A stretch of DNA of 15,683 nucleotides from Tannerella sp. (GCA_031269635.1 JAISYY010000326.1:1-15683); one strand, 5' to 3'. Positions 1-6,412 are shown, numbered from the stretch's first letter. Program-made: numbers and translations. The notes: generated by a model not told the origin, from the letters alone.

Positions 1-399
1 CTGTGTTTGCTGCAACTTTTCTCCTTTTATCTGCGTTGCCGCTCCGGAAAAAGAAGATTTTTTAGCCGTACCGTACGCGACGACAATCACCTCGTCAAGG
101 CTTTGAGCCGTTTCCTTCATGACGATAGTAAGATTTTCGCCAATCTCAATCTCGACGGTTTCCATTCCGATAAACGAAATTACGAGGACTTCGGCCGAAG
201 CCGGAAGATCGGGTAAAGAGAAATTCCCGTTACCGTCAGTTATCGTTCCCTTAGTTGTCCCTCTTACGGAGACAGATGCTCCTGCTACAGGCTCGCCGTC
301 CTCAGCCGAGGTAACCGTTCCCGAAGCAGCCTTCGTTTGTGCAAAGGCTATACCTGTACACAGATACAGGAGAGTAAATAAGTAAATCAATTTTCTCAT
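1..399 (-). CDS. SusC/RagA-family TonB-linked outer-membrane receptor, N-terminal part only
   Basis: The gene runs off the left edge; 133 residues are visible and it is open to base 1. A signal peptide is seen (MRKLIYLF start, hydrophobic core, ending GIAFA before QTK, cleavage near residue 21). Residues about 25-95 form a carboxypeptidase-regulatory-like beta-sandwich (SGTVTSAEDGEPVAGASV, then TTKGTITDGNGNFSL). Residues about 102-120 carry the family hallmark LDEVIVVAYGTAKKSSFSGA, which leads into the TonB plug. Such receptors are outer-membrane channels, usually about 1000 residues and paired with a SusD lipoprotein, importing glycans or peptides; the partner gene and substrate lie outside the window. 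An in-frame ATG six bases upstream (405) is equally possible; I prefer 399 because the Met-Arg-Lys start is typical of secreted proteins. Family assignment is firm, substrate unknown. Confidence 0.92.
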   Translation of the reverse strand, partial: MRKLIYLFTLLYLCTGIAFAQTKAASGTVTSAEDGEPVAGASVSVRGTTKGTITDGNGNFSLPDLPASAEVLVISFIGMETVEIEIGENLTIVMKETAQSLDEVIVVAYGTAKKSSFSGAATQIKGEKLQQTQ

Positions 400-485
400 A
401 AACATGCTTTTTTAGTTAAAATTAGACTTGAAATAATCATTATTTTCATAAAAGTAAAGTATTAATTAGTATCCATTACGGCAGT

Positions 486-569
486 ACTGCATGCAGCGGA
501 ATTTGCACTGCACGTAGCGGAACTTTCATTACACGCAACATAATATGTATTGCATGTAACGAAACAACA
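486..569. repeat. Four degenerate 21-bp tandem units
   Basis: Units start at 486, 507, 528 and 549, each 21 bp. The first two are closest (ACTGCATGCAGCGGAA against ACTGCACGTAGCGGAA); the last two are more diverged but keep the ATTRCAYGYAAC core. The array lies 87-170 bp upstream of the susC-like start, inside the leader predicted from the promoter at 872-902. The function is unknown. Confidence 0.75.
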
Positions 570-656
570 AAAATATGGAAAAAAAAGCTGGTGAACTTTT
601 TTATTTTCCGGATAAATCCGTATATTGCACACGGACTTTGGAGATATACCTGGCCA

Positions 657-677
657 TCTCTCTCTCTCTCTCTCTCT
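657..677. repeat. (TC)10 dinucleotide microsatellite
   Basis: Ten uninterrupted TC units plus a final T. It reads as GA repeats on the strand of the susC-like gene, about 258 bp upstream of its start. Such tracts are prone to slipped-strand length changes. No recognised gene frame crosses it, so any effect would be on expression rather than on reading frame. Confidence 0.9.
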
Positions 678-871
678 GCAAGAATTGTGCCAACCTTTCC
701 GTTATAGAGGCTTTCACATGATTCACATATCGTTTTTTTCTGTATAAAAATTTCATACACATATGGGTTTTATTGTTATTTTTTGAACGAATAATAACGT
801 TCAGTACCTAAATAATTAATACTCAATGTTACAATTTAGACATAAACATCAAAAAAGGTAACTTGTCACGA

Positions 872-902
872 CAAAGATAAAATTATTTTTGCAAACAATC
901 AA
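872..902 (-). promoter_or_regulatory. Candidate Bacteroidetes promoter, pointing toward the susC-like gene
   Basis: On the minus strand a -7 box TATCTTTG (879-872) is preceded, after 20 bases, by TTG (902-900), fitting the Bacteroidetes pattern. A TTGTC-AC-GACAA inverted repeat (863-874) overlaps the edge of the -7 box and the expected transcription start. If used, it would give a leader of about 460 nt containing both repeat arrays. The box is a good match, but the distance from the gene is large. Confidence 0.4.
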
Positions 903-981
903 CAAGTTTTTAAAAAAAGATTGGAAAAAAAATTGGGATGCTACTGGATTGTAAACATTTCCGCCTGTTCCGGTTACATTC

Positions 982-1003
982 AAGCCGGATCAAATGCCGG
1001 CTT
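982..1003. other. GC-rich stem-loop downstream of the acyltransferase gene
   Basis: Perfect 7-bp arms AAGCCGG (982-988) and CCGGCTT (997-1003) flank an 8-base loop. It lies about 75 bp past the acyltransferase stop. No T-tract follows on either strand, so if it acts on transcript ends it is more likely a 3'-end stabiliser than a classical terminator. Confidence 0.4.
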
Positions 1004-1035
1004 CCTGATATTTCGGAGGTGCAACATCTTTGTGT

Positions 1036-1084
1036 CAAGTTAGTAATAAATTCTTATTATTACCTATCACTTAACGCTAACTTG
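1036..1084 (-). terminator. Nested hairpin spanning the acyltransferase stop codon
   Basis: Outer arms CAAGTTAG (1036-1043) and CTAACTTG (1077-1084) are perfectly complementary over 8 bp. An inner stem GTAATAA (1043-1049) with TTATTAC (1057-1063) and a 7-base loop lies within. The outer arm on the gene side contains the TAG stop codon (1079-1077). The stems are AT-rich and lack a T-tract, so termination is plausible but unproven; a 3'-end protective structure is the alternative. Confidence 0.4.
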
Positions 1085-1913
1085 TGCGTTTGATTTCGTA
1101 TGTGGTGTTATATAAAAAGTTCGCTAAAGTCGTATCGTCTGTGAACTGTTTGATTTTTTCAGGCGGGATGGGGTTGCCGAGATATACGTGCAATGTCCGG
1201 CCTTTTTTGTTGAAAGCTTCTTTTGCGACACGGAGGATACGCAATTTCCAGTTGATGTGTCCCAGGAAGTAGAAGAATTTGGAGTTGAGGCAGTCGAAAT
1301 AGACGGGAATGACCGGCGCGTTTACTTTACGTATCAGGCGTATCACGCCGTGCGTCCAGGGCAAATCCCTGACGATTTTCCGTTTTATGTCGTAGAACGA
1401 CATGGCTCCTGCCGGAAAGAATCCCATGGGGTGGCCGTTTTTTAATTGGGAAAGTGCAAGGCGAATGCCGTTTACATTCTTTTGATTGCTTTCCCGGTTA
1501 TCGTCCGTCTTGGGGATAACGGCAATGAAATTATCTTCCATCGCGGAGATATGCGCCAGAATCTCATTGACCATGACGCGGAAATCGGGACGTATGGAGG
1601 CGAAAATATCCGTGAGAATAATGCCGTCGAGCGAGCCGATCGGGTGGTTGGATACCGTTATGAAGGCGCCTTGAGGTAGCTGTTGCAGGATTTCACGGTT
1701 ATGAACTTCGTAATGTACGTCCATGAGCGGGTCGTTCAGCATTGCGGCGGTAAAAGCCGAACCTCGTAACTGATGATGGTTGGAATGTATCTGATTCACC
1801 TTGTCCATACCCGTCCAGTGAAATATCTTTTTCAAAAGATAAATGCCCGGACGCGTCTTGAAAAAAGGTGATTTCCGTTGAAATTCTTCTATATCCAATA
1901 CTGTTTTTTTCAT
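1077..1913 (-). CDS. Lysophospholipid acyltransferase family protein (PlsC/GlsA-like)
   Basis: A 278-residue membrane-associated acyltransferase of the LPLAT superfamily. Such enzymes transfer acyl groups from acyl-ACP or acyl-CoA to a hydroxyl (or amine) of a lipid precursor at the inner membrane. Visible motifs are NHPIGSLDG at residues 89-97, where His90 and Asp96 form the acyltransferase dyad, FFPAGAMSF (165-173) in place of the usual FPEG block, and APVIPVYFD (199-207). The dyad spacing is H-x5-D rather than the PlsC H-x4-D; to my recollection this NHPxGxLDG form is typical of the group that includes ornithine- and glycine-lipid O-acyltransferases. The gene follows the CDP-alcohol phosphatidyltransferase after a 138-bp gap holding an inverted repeat, so it may be read with it or separately. 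The acyl acceptor cannot be told from sequence. Confidence 0.82.
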   Translation of the reverse strand: MKKTVLDIEEFQRKSPFFKTRPGIYLLKKIFHWTGMDKVNQIHSNHHQLRGSAFTAAMLNDPLMDVHYEVHNREILQQLPQGAFITVSNHPIGSLDGIILTDIFASIRPDFRVMVNEILAHISAMEDNFIAVIPKTDDNRESNQKNVNGIRLALSQLKNGHPMGFFPAGAMSFYDIKRKIVRDLPWTHGVIRLIRKVNAPVIPVYFDCLNSKFFYFLGHINWKLRILRVAKEAFNKKGRTLHVYLGNPIPPEKIKQFTDDTTLANFLYNTTYEIKRTS

Positions 1914-1939
1914 CTCTGTTTAATTTAGTTATAAATTTG

Positions 1940-1967
1940 CGTGAATACGGGATTTTCATAATTCACG
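1940..1967. repeat. Inverted repeat in the leader of the acyltransferase gene
   Basis: Perfect 7-bp arms CGTGAAT (1940-1946) and ATTCACG (1961-1967) surround 14 bases, 27 bp upstream of the acyltransferase ATG and inside the 138-bp gap to the preceding gene. It could be a regulator site or an mRNA hairpin. There is no T-tract to suggest termination. Confidence 0.4.
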
Positions 1968-2051
1968 TATTAAGTTAATTCTATGCAGTCGTCATTGCAA
2001 CCAATCACAATAAACATGACACTATCTGTTGATTATAAGAAATTCGGTAAA

Positions 2052-2957
2052 TTATGTCTCCACTCTTTCCGTGATTTTTGCACAAATTTTTTCATGTTTA
2101 CGGATCGATATGGCCAGAATGACATTCAGTACGACTATTTCGTAAATGAAATAGATCCATACGCAGCCTGTCGGTACGACTAAAAACAGCACGAAGGTGC
2201 GTCCGTTGAAAGTCATGAAATCAATGCATCTTTTCATCAGGCGTTCGCTCCGTTGCCGGAAATCGAGGCGTATATCCTCCGGGATGTCGTCGCCGTATTT
2301 CGAGCGGAACGTTTTAAGCATCCGCTGCAATTTGGGCGTCGCCGATTCTTGTAACGAAGTGTACCCGATGTAAAAAAAGAATAATACTTTGCCGATTATA
2401 CTTTTATTTTTCCTGTATTGCGAACGTACTTCGTCAAGATCCTGAAACTCTTTTCCTTTTTCCCTGCTGACGAAAAGGAGATGAAGCGTTTTGTAGTAAT
2501 CCGTTATATTGGCCTGCACCAGGTGCGAAAGGCCGGCTATTGCGGCAGGGATAAAAAACAGCCCGGTCCCGTATTCGTTTTTCAGCTTCAGCGCCAGGAA
2601 GACGTAGATGAGCGTGAACCAGATGTCGCCGGCAAAGCCGTCGAGGATGCGGCCGATCTCGGACTTGATGCCGGTGAGGCGTGCCAACTGGCCGTCCACG
2701 CAATCAAGTATGTTTGCAATCACAAGGCTTACAATACCGAGCAGGATAAGCAGAAGGCTGTTGCAGTAAAACAGCGGGCCTGCGGCAGCGCCGACAAATA
2801 TGGATATGACGGTTATCATATTGGGAGTAATCTTCGTATTACAAAGCATCTTGGCTATACGAAAACCAATAGGGCGGTAGAACCATTGATCCGGGTAATT
2901 TTCCGTTTCGATGGACTTAAGCGAAGCCTCATATTCCCTGTTTATTGTATCACTCAT
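2052..2957 (-). CDS. CDP-alcohol phosphatidyltransferase family integral-membrane enzyme
   Basis: A 301-residue enzyme of the CDP-AP family, which moves a phosphoalcohol from a CDP-linked donor to an acceptor alcohol with a dimetal centre in the membrane. The signature is clear: Asp85-x2-Asp88-Gly89-x2-Ala92-Arg93, then eight residues to Gly102, then Asp106. The fourth aspartate is one place later than in the consensus (Asp111, spacing D-x4-D instead of D-x3-D). Hydrophobic stretches at about 46-82, 110-126, 132-148, 190-202 and 254-284 fit the six-helix fold. It starts 6 bp after the SDR stop and belongs to a compact set with a cytidylyltransferase, which suggests that set supplies its CDP-alcohol. 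Family membership is strong. Headgroup and acceptor (diacylglycerol or ceramide) are inferred at most. Confidence 0.9.
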   Translation of the reverse strand: MSDTINREYEASLKSIETENYPDQWFYRPIGFRIAKMLCNTKITPNMITVISIFVGAAAGPLFYCNSLLLILLGIVSLVIANILDCVDGQLARLTGIKSEIGRILDGFAGDIWFTLIYVFLALKLKNEYGTGLFFIPAAIAGLSHLVQANITDYYKTLHLLFVSREKGKEFQDLDEVRSQYRKNKSIIGKVLFFFYIGYTSLQESATPKLQRMLKTFRSKYGDDIPEDIRLDFRQRSERLMKRCIDFMTFNGRTFVLFLVVPTGCVWIYFIYEIVVLNVILAISIRKHEKICAKITERVET

Positions 2958-2963
2958 TTTTTT

Positions 2964-3692
2964 TTATTTGTATGAATAGCCTCCGTCGGCAATAATTATT
3001 TCCCCGTTAATATATGAATTTTTAATTAACAGCGTGTATATTTCGGCCAGTTCATCCGGGTCGCAAAAGCGTCCCAGCGCTATTTTGCTTTCGATGTTCC
3101 GGCGTATTTCGGCCGGTTTGTTTTTTTGCCATTCCGTGTCGACAAACCCCGGTGCGACGGCGTTGACACGTATGCCGTGAGGCGAAAGGAATTTCACGAG
3201 GTTTTTGACAAGCGCATGTACGGAGGCTTTTGTGACGCCGTACGACAGCGACGTGGCATGAGGCAAAATACCCATAAGCGAACCGGTGAAAATCACGCTT
3301 CCTCCGTTGCTGATATTTCCCAGCAGACGCTGAAGCAGGAATACCGGAAAGTGGACATTCGCAAAAAACACCCGTTCCCAGTCTTCGCATTTCATGTCTT
3401 CAAAGCGATCGCGGCACGTAAGTCCGGCATTAAAAATGATGGCGCCGAGCTGTATGCCGTTCTTCCCGACATGTTGTGCAATCGCGTCAATCGCATTCCT
3501 GTCCGAACTGTCAGCCTGCAGGGGTACCACGTCGACATGACATTCATCGCTCAGTTCCGCACTTGTTTGCTGCGCCGCGGCCGTATCCGTGCTGTATGTC
3601 AGCAGGAGGTCATATCCCATTTTGCCGAGGCACCGGGCGACCGATTTTCCGATACCTTTAGTTCCTCCCGTTATTAAAGCATATTCCGTCAT
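2964..3692 (-). CDS. Short-chain dehydrogenase/reductase (FabG-like; possible 3-ketosphinganine reductase)
   Basis: A 242-residue classical SDR that reduces a ketone with NAD(P)H. Seen directly: the Rossmann motif TGGTKGIG (8-15), NAG (88-90), the structural Asn112, and the catalytic Ser138, Tyr151 and Lys155 (SYGVTKAS), then NAVAPGFVDTEW (177-188) and the C-terminal NGEIIIADGGY. All catalytic residues are present. FabG is the closest general family, but the gene is not next to fatty-acid genes: its start overlaps the cytidylyltransferase stop by 4 bp (ATGA) and its stop lies 6 bp from the CDP-alcohol transferase. That placement suggests lipid headgroup or sphingoid-base chemistry. From memory, an SDR at locus BT_0972 of Bacteroides thetaiotaomicron was shown to be a 3-ketosphinganine reductase; whether this gene is its ortholog I cannot test. 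An alternative is reduction of a keto-polyol destined for the headgroup. Confidence 0.88.
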   Translation of the reverse strand: MTEYALITGGTKGIGKSVARCLGKMGYDLLLTYSTDTAAAQQTSAELSDECHVDVVPLQADSSDRNAIDAIAQHVGKNGIQLGAIIFNAGLTCRDRFEDMKCEDWERVFFANVHFPVFLLQRLLGNISNGGSVIFTGSLMGILPHATSLSYGVTKASVHALVKNLVKFLSPHGIRVNAVAPGFVDTEWQKNKPAEIRRNIESKIALGRFCDPDELAEIYTLLIKNSYINGEIIIADGGYSYK

Positions 3693-4183
3693 GCGCCGTT
3701 ACTTTTTTTAATCGAATTTTCTATTTTGAAACCCTTTACCGATACGGGTTTTGCATTACGTTCCTTTTGCAGGGATTTCTCATAAGATTCGTGAATCGTT
3801 TTTTTTATGGAAGAAGAAGAAACGCCCGAACCGTAGGGGAAATAAAACACCTCGACGCCTAATTCCTTCAGATAATCATATTTACCAAACCAGTCGTCAC
3901 CTACGACGAATGCGTCGATATTTAATTTTCTTACTATTTCCGTATGGTCAAGCGTCCGTTGCGGGATAACGATATCCGGTGTTTTCAAGGCTTCTATGAT
4001 TTGAAGCCTCTCATTGAACGGGATGATCGGAGGCTCTTTGTACGACGAAACAAGCTCGTCGGTACTTACTCCGACAATAAGTATGTCGCCCAAGCTTCGC
4101 GCATAGTTGATTATGCGTAAGTGATTGAAATGGAACATATCGAACGTTCCTGATGTATAAACGATTATCTTTTCTTTTAACAT
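3689..4183 (-). CDS. TagD-like cytidylyltransferase (glycerol-3-phosphate cytidylyltransferase family)
   Basis: A 164-residue nucleotidyltransferase of the HxGH superfamily, expected to couple CTP to a phosphoalcohol (glycerol phosphate, phosphoethanolamine or similar) and give a CDP-alcohol plus pyrophosphate. The fold markers are clear: YTSGTFDMFHFNH (9-21), FVVGDDWFGKYDYL (residues about 92-105), close to the TagD block, and SGVSSSSIKK (about 118-127) in the place of the RTEGISTT motif. The usual HxGH tetrad here reads His18-Phe19-Asn20-His21, with Asn in place of Gly. A lysine-rich tail of about 30 residues extends beyond the roughly 130-residue TagD length. It is the first gene of the lipid set, 39 bp after pdxA with a candidate promoter in the gap, and overlaps the SDR by 4 bp. 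The exact substrate is unknown. Confidence 0.85.
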   Translation of the reverse strand: MLKEKIIVYTSGTFDMFHFNHLRIINYARSLGDILIVGVSTDELVSSYKEPPIIPFNERLQIIEALKTPDIVIPQRTLDHTEIVRKLNIDAFVVGDDWFGKYDYLKELGVEVFYFPYGSGVSSSSIKKTIHESYEKSLQKERNAKPVSVKGFKIENSIKKSNGA

Positions 4184-4212
4184 ATCAGGTAAAAAAATTA
4201 CAAGTACAAAAA

Positions 4213-4220
4213 CAAACCTA
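4213..4220 (-). promoter_or_regulatory. Candidate -7 box for the lipid gene set
   Basis: TAGGTTTG on the minus strand fits TAnnTTTG and lies 30 bases upstream of the cytidylyltransferase ATG, just past the pdxA stop. No good TTTG is seen at the -33 position, so this is a weak call for an internal promoter. Confidence 0.28.
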
Positions 4221-4222
4221 AA

Positions 4223-5326
4223 TCACTCGTCTTTCGTCAGATCGAGCTTTTCCTTGTCGCCGCTCCTGTCAACATATTGTTTGCGCAGGGGACTGGCGGT
4301 CGAGGCAAGATATCTTTTCCTGTTCCCGTACACGTCAATTAATGTATAAAGGGCGTGCCGGAAAGAATCTTCCGAAGCTTCGTTTTTCCCGGCTATATCA
4401 TAAGCCGTACCATGTGCGGGAGACGTGCGTACGATCGAAAGTCCTGCCGTGAAGTTTACTCCGTCATCCATCGCCAGCGCTTTGAAAGGCGCCAGCCCCT
4501 GGTCGTGATACATGGCGATGACACCGTCGAAAAGCCGGTATGTTTGCGCTCCGAAAAAGCCGTCTGCCGCATAAGGGCCGAAAACGGTAACCCCGTTTTT
4601 ATCCGCTTCTTCAATGGCCGGCTGAATGATTTTTGCTTCTTCGTCACCGAGAAAACCGTTATCACCGGCATGAGGATTCAGCGCCAGTACAGCTATGCGC
4701 GGACGCGATATGCCGAAATCTTCACGCAGCGACCGGTTGAATAGCATCAGTTTTTCGGCAATCTTTCCGGTACTAAGTTTTGATTTTACATCCGATAGCG
4801 GGATGTGGCCGGTGACCAGCGCAATACGCATCTGTTCGTTAAGCAGGATCATGAGTGATTTGCGGGCGCCGTCGCCGAATTTCTTTTCGAGATATTCGGT
4901 ATGTCCCGGAAAATGAAATTTGTCGCTCTGTATGTTATGCTTGTTGATCGGCGCTGTCAGGAGTGCATGGATAGCACCCTTTTTAAGGTCCGCGACGGCT
5001 GCTTCGAGGGATTGAAAGGAAGCCTTTCCACCGGCAGGGGTCGAGCGCCCCGGTTCGACGGGAGCGCTGTCGTCAACGCAACGTATCAGGTTGAGTTTTC
5101 CGTGAACAGCTTTGTGGGCATCCTGTATCACCTGGATTTCAGGAGGCGTAATGTCCGCTTGTTCCAATAATTTACTGTAAAATGACGCTATTTTGTTCGA
5201 ACCGTACAGGATCGGAATGCAAAGCTCAAACATCCTTTGGTCGGAGAATGATTTTAGTATAATTTCATAACCGATCCCGTTACTGTCTCCTTGTGAAATA
5301 CCTATTTTAATCAGTTTTTCTTCCAT
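4223..5326 (-). CDS. pdxA: 4-hydroxythreonine-4-phosphate dehydrogenase
   Basis: PdxA oxidises 4-phosphohydroxy-L-threonine with NAD, and the unstable product decarboxylates to 1-amino-3-hydroxyacetone phosphate for pyridoxine-5'-phosphate synthesis in the cytosol. The three metal-binding histidines are in place: His174 (VTGHIPL), His219 (LNPHAGDNG) and His274 (MYHDQGLAPFK). The substrate region FHFPGHTEYL (137-146) and the C-terminal block RTSPAHGTAYDIAG (300-313) are also conserved. The length of 367 residues is a little more than E. coli PdxA (329), with the extra at the C-terminus and in the middle. It begins after a 5-bp gap from the DUF4837 lipoprotein stop. PLP is the cofactor of serine palmitoyltransferase, so a link with sphingolipid synthesis is conceivable, but PLP serves many enzymes and this proximity proves nothing. 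Confidence 0.96.
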   Translation of the reverse strand: MEEKLIKIGISQGDSNGIGYEIILKSFSDQRMFELCIPILYGSNKIASFYSKLLEQADITPPEIQVIQDAHKAVHGKLNLIRCVDDSAPVEPGRSTPAGGKASFQSLEAAVADLKKGAIHALLTAPINKHNIQSDKFHFPGHTEYLEKKFGDGARKSLMILLNEQMRIALVTGHIPLSDVKSKLSTGKIAEKLMLFNRSLREDFGISRPRIAVLALNPHAGDNGFLGDEEAKIIQPAIEEADKNGVTVFGPYAADGFFGAQTYRLFDGVIAMYHDQGLAPFKALAMDDGVNFTAGLSIVRTSPAHGTAYDIAGKNEASEDSFRHALYTLIDVYGNRKRYLASTASPLRKQYVDRSGDKEKLDLTKDE

Positions 5327-5331
5327 CGTAT

Positions 5332-6369
5332 TTATTCATTCTTTTTTTCTTCTTTTGCCGTATCTGTCTTTTGGGATCCCTCCTGTTCTCCGGGGAAGCG
5401 TGTTGTCTGCAACGCGGCTTCGAGACGGCGGATATAGTTCTTTTTCTCGCCTTCCGGTTCGTAAACGAATCCTTCGGTCACGATGATACGCCTGTTCTTT
5501 TCGTCCACACGGGCGTAGCTTACGAACGGGCCGCCCATCATATCGCCGCCTTCCATGCGCCACAAACCGCGCAGTATGCCGCAGTATTTCCCGTGCAATG
5601 TGGATGCGAAATAATCTACTACACGTTTTTCCGTGGACATGTATGAGCCTGGAAATGAGCCGGGAAGCATGAGTTTGGTTACGGAATCGCGTTTGGCGAC
5701 AAGGTATTCGAGCGTGAACGTATTGGAATCTACAAACGGAAAACTGTAAATGAGCAGATCCATACGTCCTTTGGGGACGTTGTTGGAAAACCAGAGGCAG
5801 TCGGTTGAGTCTTTGAACGACTTAATCTCTCCCGGCGCGTACAGTGTGATGCCGAATTTGTTTTTAACCATCTCCATGACGACCGGGCTGTATTTCTCCT
5901 GCAGAAATTCCCGCGTACGTTTCATTTCTTCTTTCGTATAATGATCCACAAGTATGCGCGGGTTATCCGAAAGAAACGCTTCGAGCGATTTCCCGTCGGG
6001 AGCGTTGAGGTAAACAACGGACTGGCCTTTAGCCCATTTGTCGGCTTCCTTCAGGAGCGATACTTTTGTGTACATTTTTTCGTCAATGTTCACAATCAGG
6101 ATATTACGGATGTATTTAAATAATCCGTCAAACAGGTCCGGTCTCACATAAGTGATTCTCATGGACGATTCCGATTGAGGCAGGTACGGCACCGGCGAAG
6201 TCAGTTCTTCTTTTACCGCTATGCCTGTAGTTCCGTCCCATACGGTTTTATCCATTACCGCGACGATTTCATAAGCAATACCTGTCGCGCGTGATATGGA
6301 TGAAGTAGAATCACACGCACTTAATCCCCACAAAAGGGAGATTAACATGGTGAAAATGAAAGGTTTCAT
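5332..6369 (-). CDS. DUF4837-family lipoprotein
   Basis: A 345-residue lipoprotein that I recognise as the Bacteroidetes-restricted DUF4837 family; its function is not established. The start at 6369 was chosen because it puts a standard lipoprotein signal at the N-terminus (MKPFIFTMLISLLWGLSAC, lipidated Cys19). An ATG 27 bases further upstream is in frame but would precede this signal with extra polar residues. The mature part is soluble and probably periplasmic, with motifs such as LRGLWRMEGGDMMGGPFVSY (near residues 272-291) and a charged tail rich in Glu and Lys. It sits between rlmN and pdxA, 65 bp after rlmN with a candidate -7 box in the gap, and 5 bp before pdxA, so it is probably cotranscribed with pdxA. 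Confidence 0.82.
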   Translation of the reverse strand: MKPFIFTMLISLLWGLSACDSTSSISRATGIAYEIVAVMDKTVWDGTTGIAVKEELTSPVPYLPQSESSMRITYVRPDLFDGLFKYIRNILIVNIDEKMYTKVSLLKEADKWAKGQSVVYLNAPDGKSLEAFLSDNPRILVDHYTKEEMKRTREFLQEKYSPVVMEMVKNKFGITLYAPGEIKSFKDSTDCLWFSNNVPKGRMDLLIYSFPFVDSNTFTLEYLVAKRDSVTKLMLPGSFPGSYMSTEKRVVDYFASTLHGKYCGILRGLWRMEGGDMMGGPFVSYARVDEKNRRIIVTEGFVYEPEGEKKNYIRRLEAALQTTRFPGEQEGSQKTDTAKEEKKNE

Positions 6370-6404
6370 ATCTGTATACATTTTAATATTAAACAATAAT
6401 TGGA

Positions 6405-6412
6405 CAAATATA
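6405..6412 (-). promoter_or_regulatory. Candidate -7 box upstream of the DUF4837 lipoprotein
   Basis: TATATTTG on the minus strand fits TAnnTTTG and is 36 bases upstream of the preferred ATG at 6369, in the gap after rlmN. The -33 region is AT-rich without a clear TTTG. If active it would use the 6369 start and exclude the more upstream one. Confidence 0.32.

Larger units (their letters stand above)
406..1076. other. 671-bp AT-rich stretch without a convincing gene
   Basis: This stretch lies between the susC-like start and the acyltransferase stop. It holds a 21-bp degenerate tandem repeat (486-569), a (TC)10 microsatellite (657-677), a small inverted repeat TGAACG/CGTTCA (784-789 and 798-803), a candidate minus-strand promoter (872-902), a GC-rich stem-loop (982-1003) and a nested hairpin reaching the acyltransferase stop (1036-1084). 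A 94-codon minus-strand frame at 476-760 crosses both repeats but its sequence is low in complexity and resembles no protein I know, so I do not call it. Confidence 0.7.

Noticed and set aside
400..470. A proximal promoter just upstream of the susC-like start
   Set aside because: TACTTTAC is present on the minus strand but lacks the final TTTG of the consensus and has no TTTG at -33.
476..760. 94-codon minus-strand open frame crossing both repeat arrays
   Set aside because: Its residues are mostly translated repeats (Arg-Glu runs and a seven-residue period), it has no known domain, and the tract would make it frame-unstable. I treat it as chance reading through the leader.
2418..2975. 185-codon plus-strand open frame
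   Set aside because: It lies antisense to the CDP-alcohol phosphatidyltransferase, whose motifs are clear; the plus-strand product resembles nothing known.
3126..3677. 183-codon plus-strand open frame
   Set aside because: Antisense to the SDR gene with all its catalytic residues; a shadow of codon usage.
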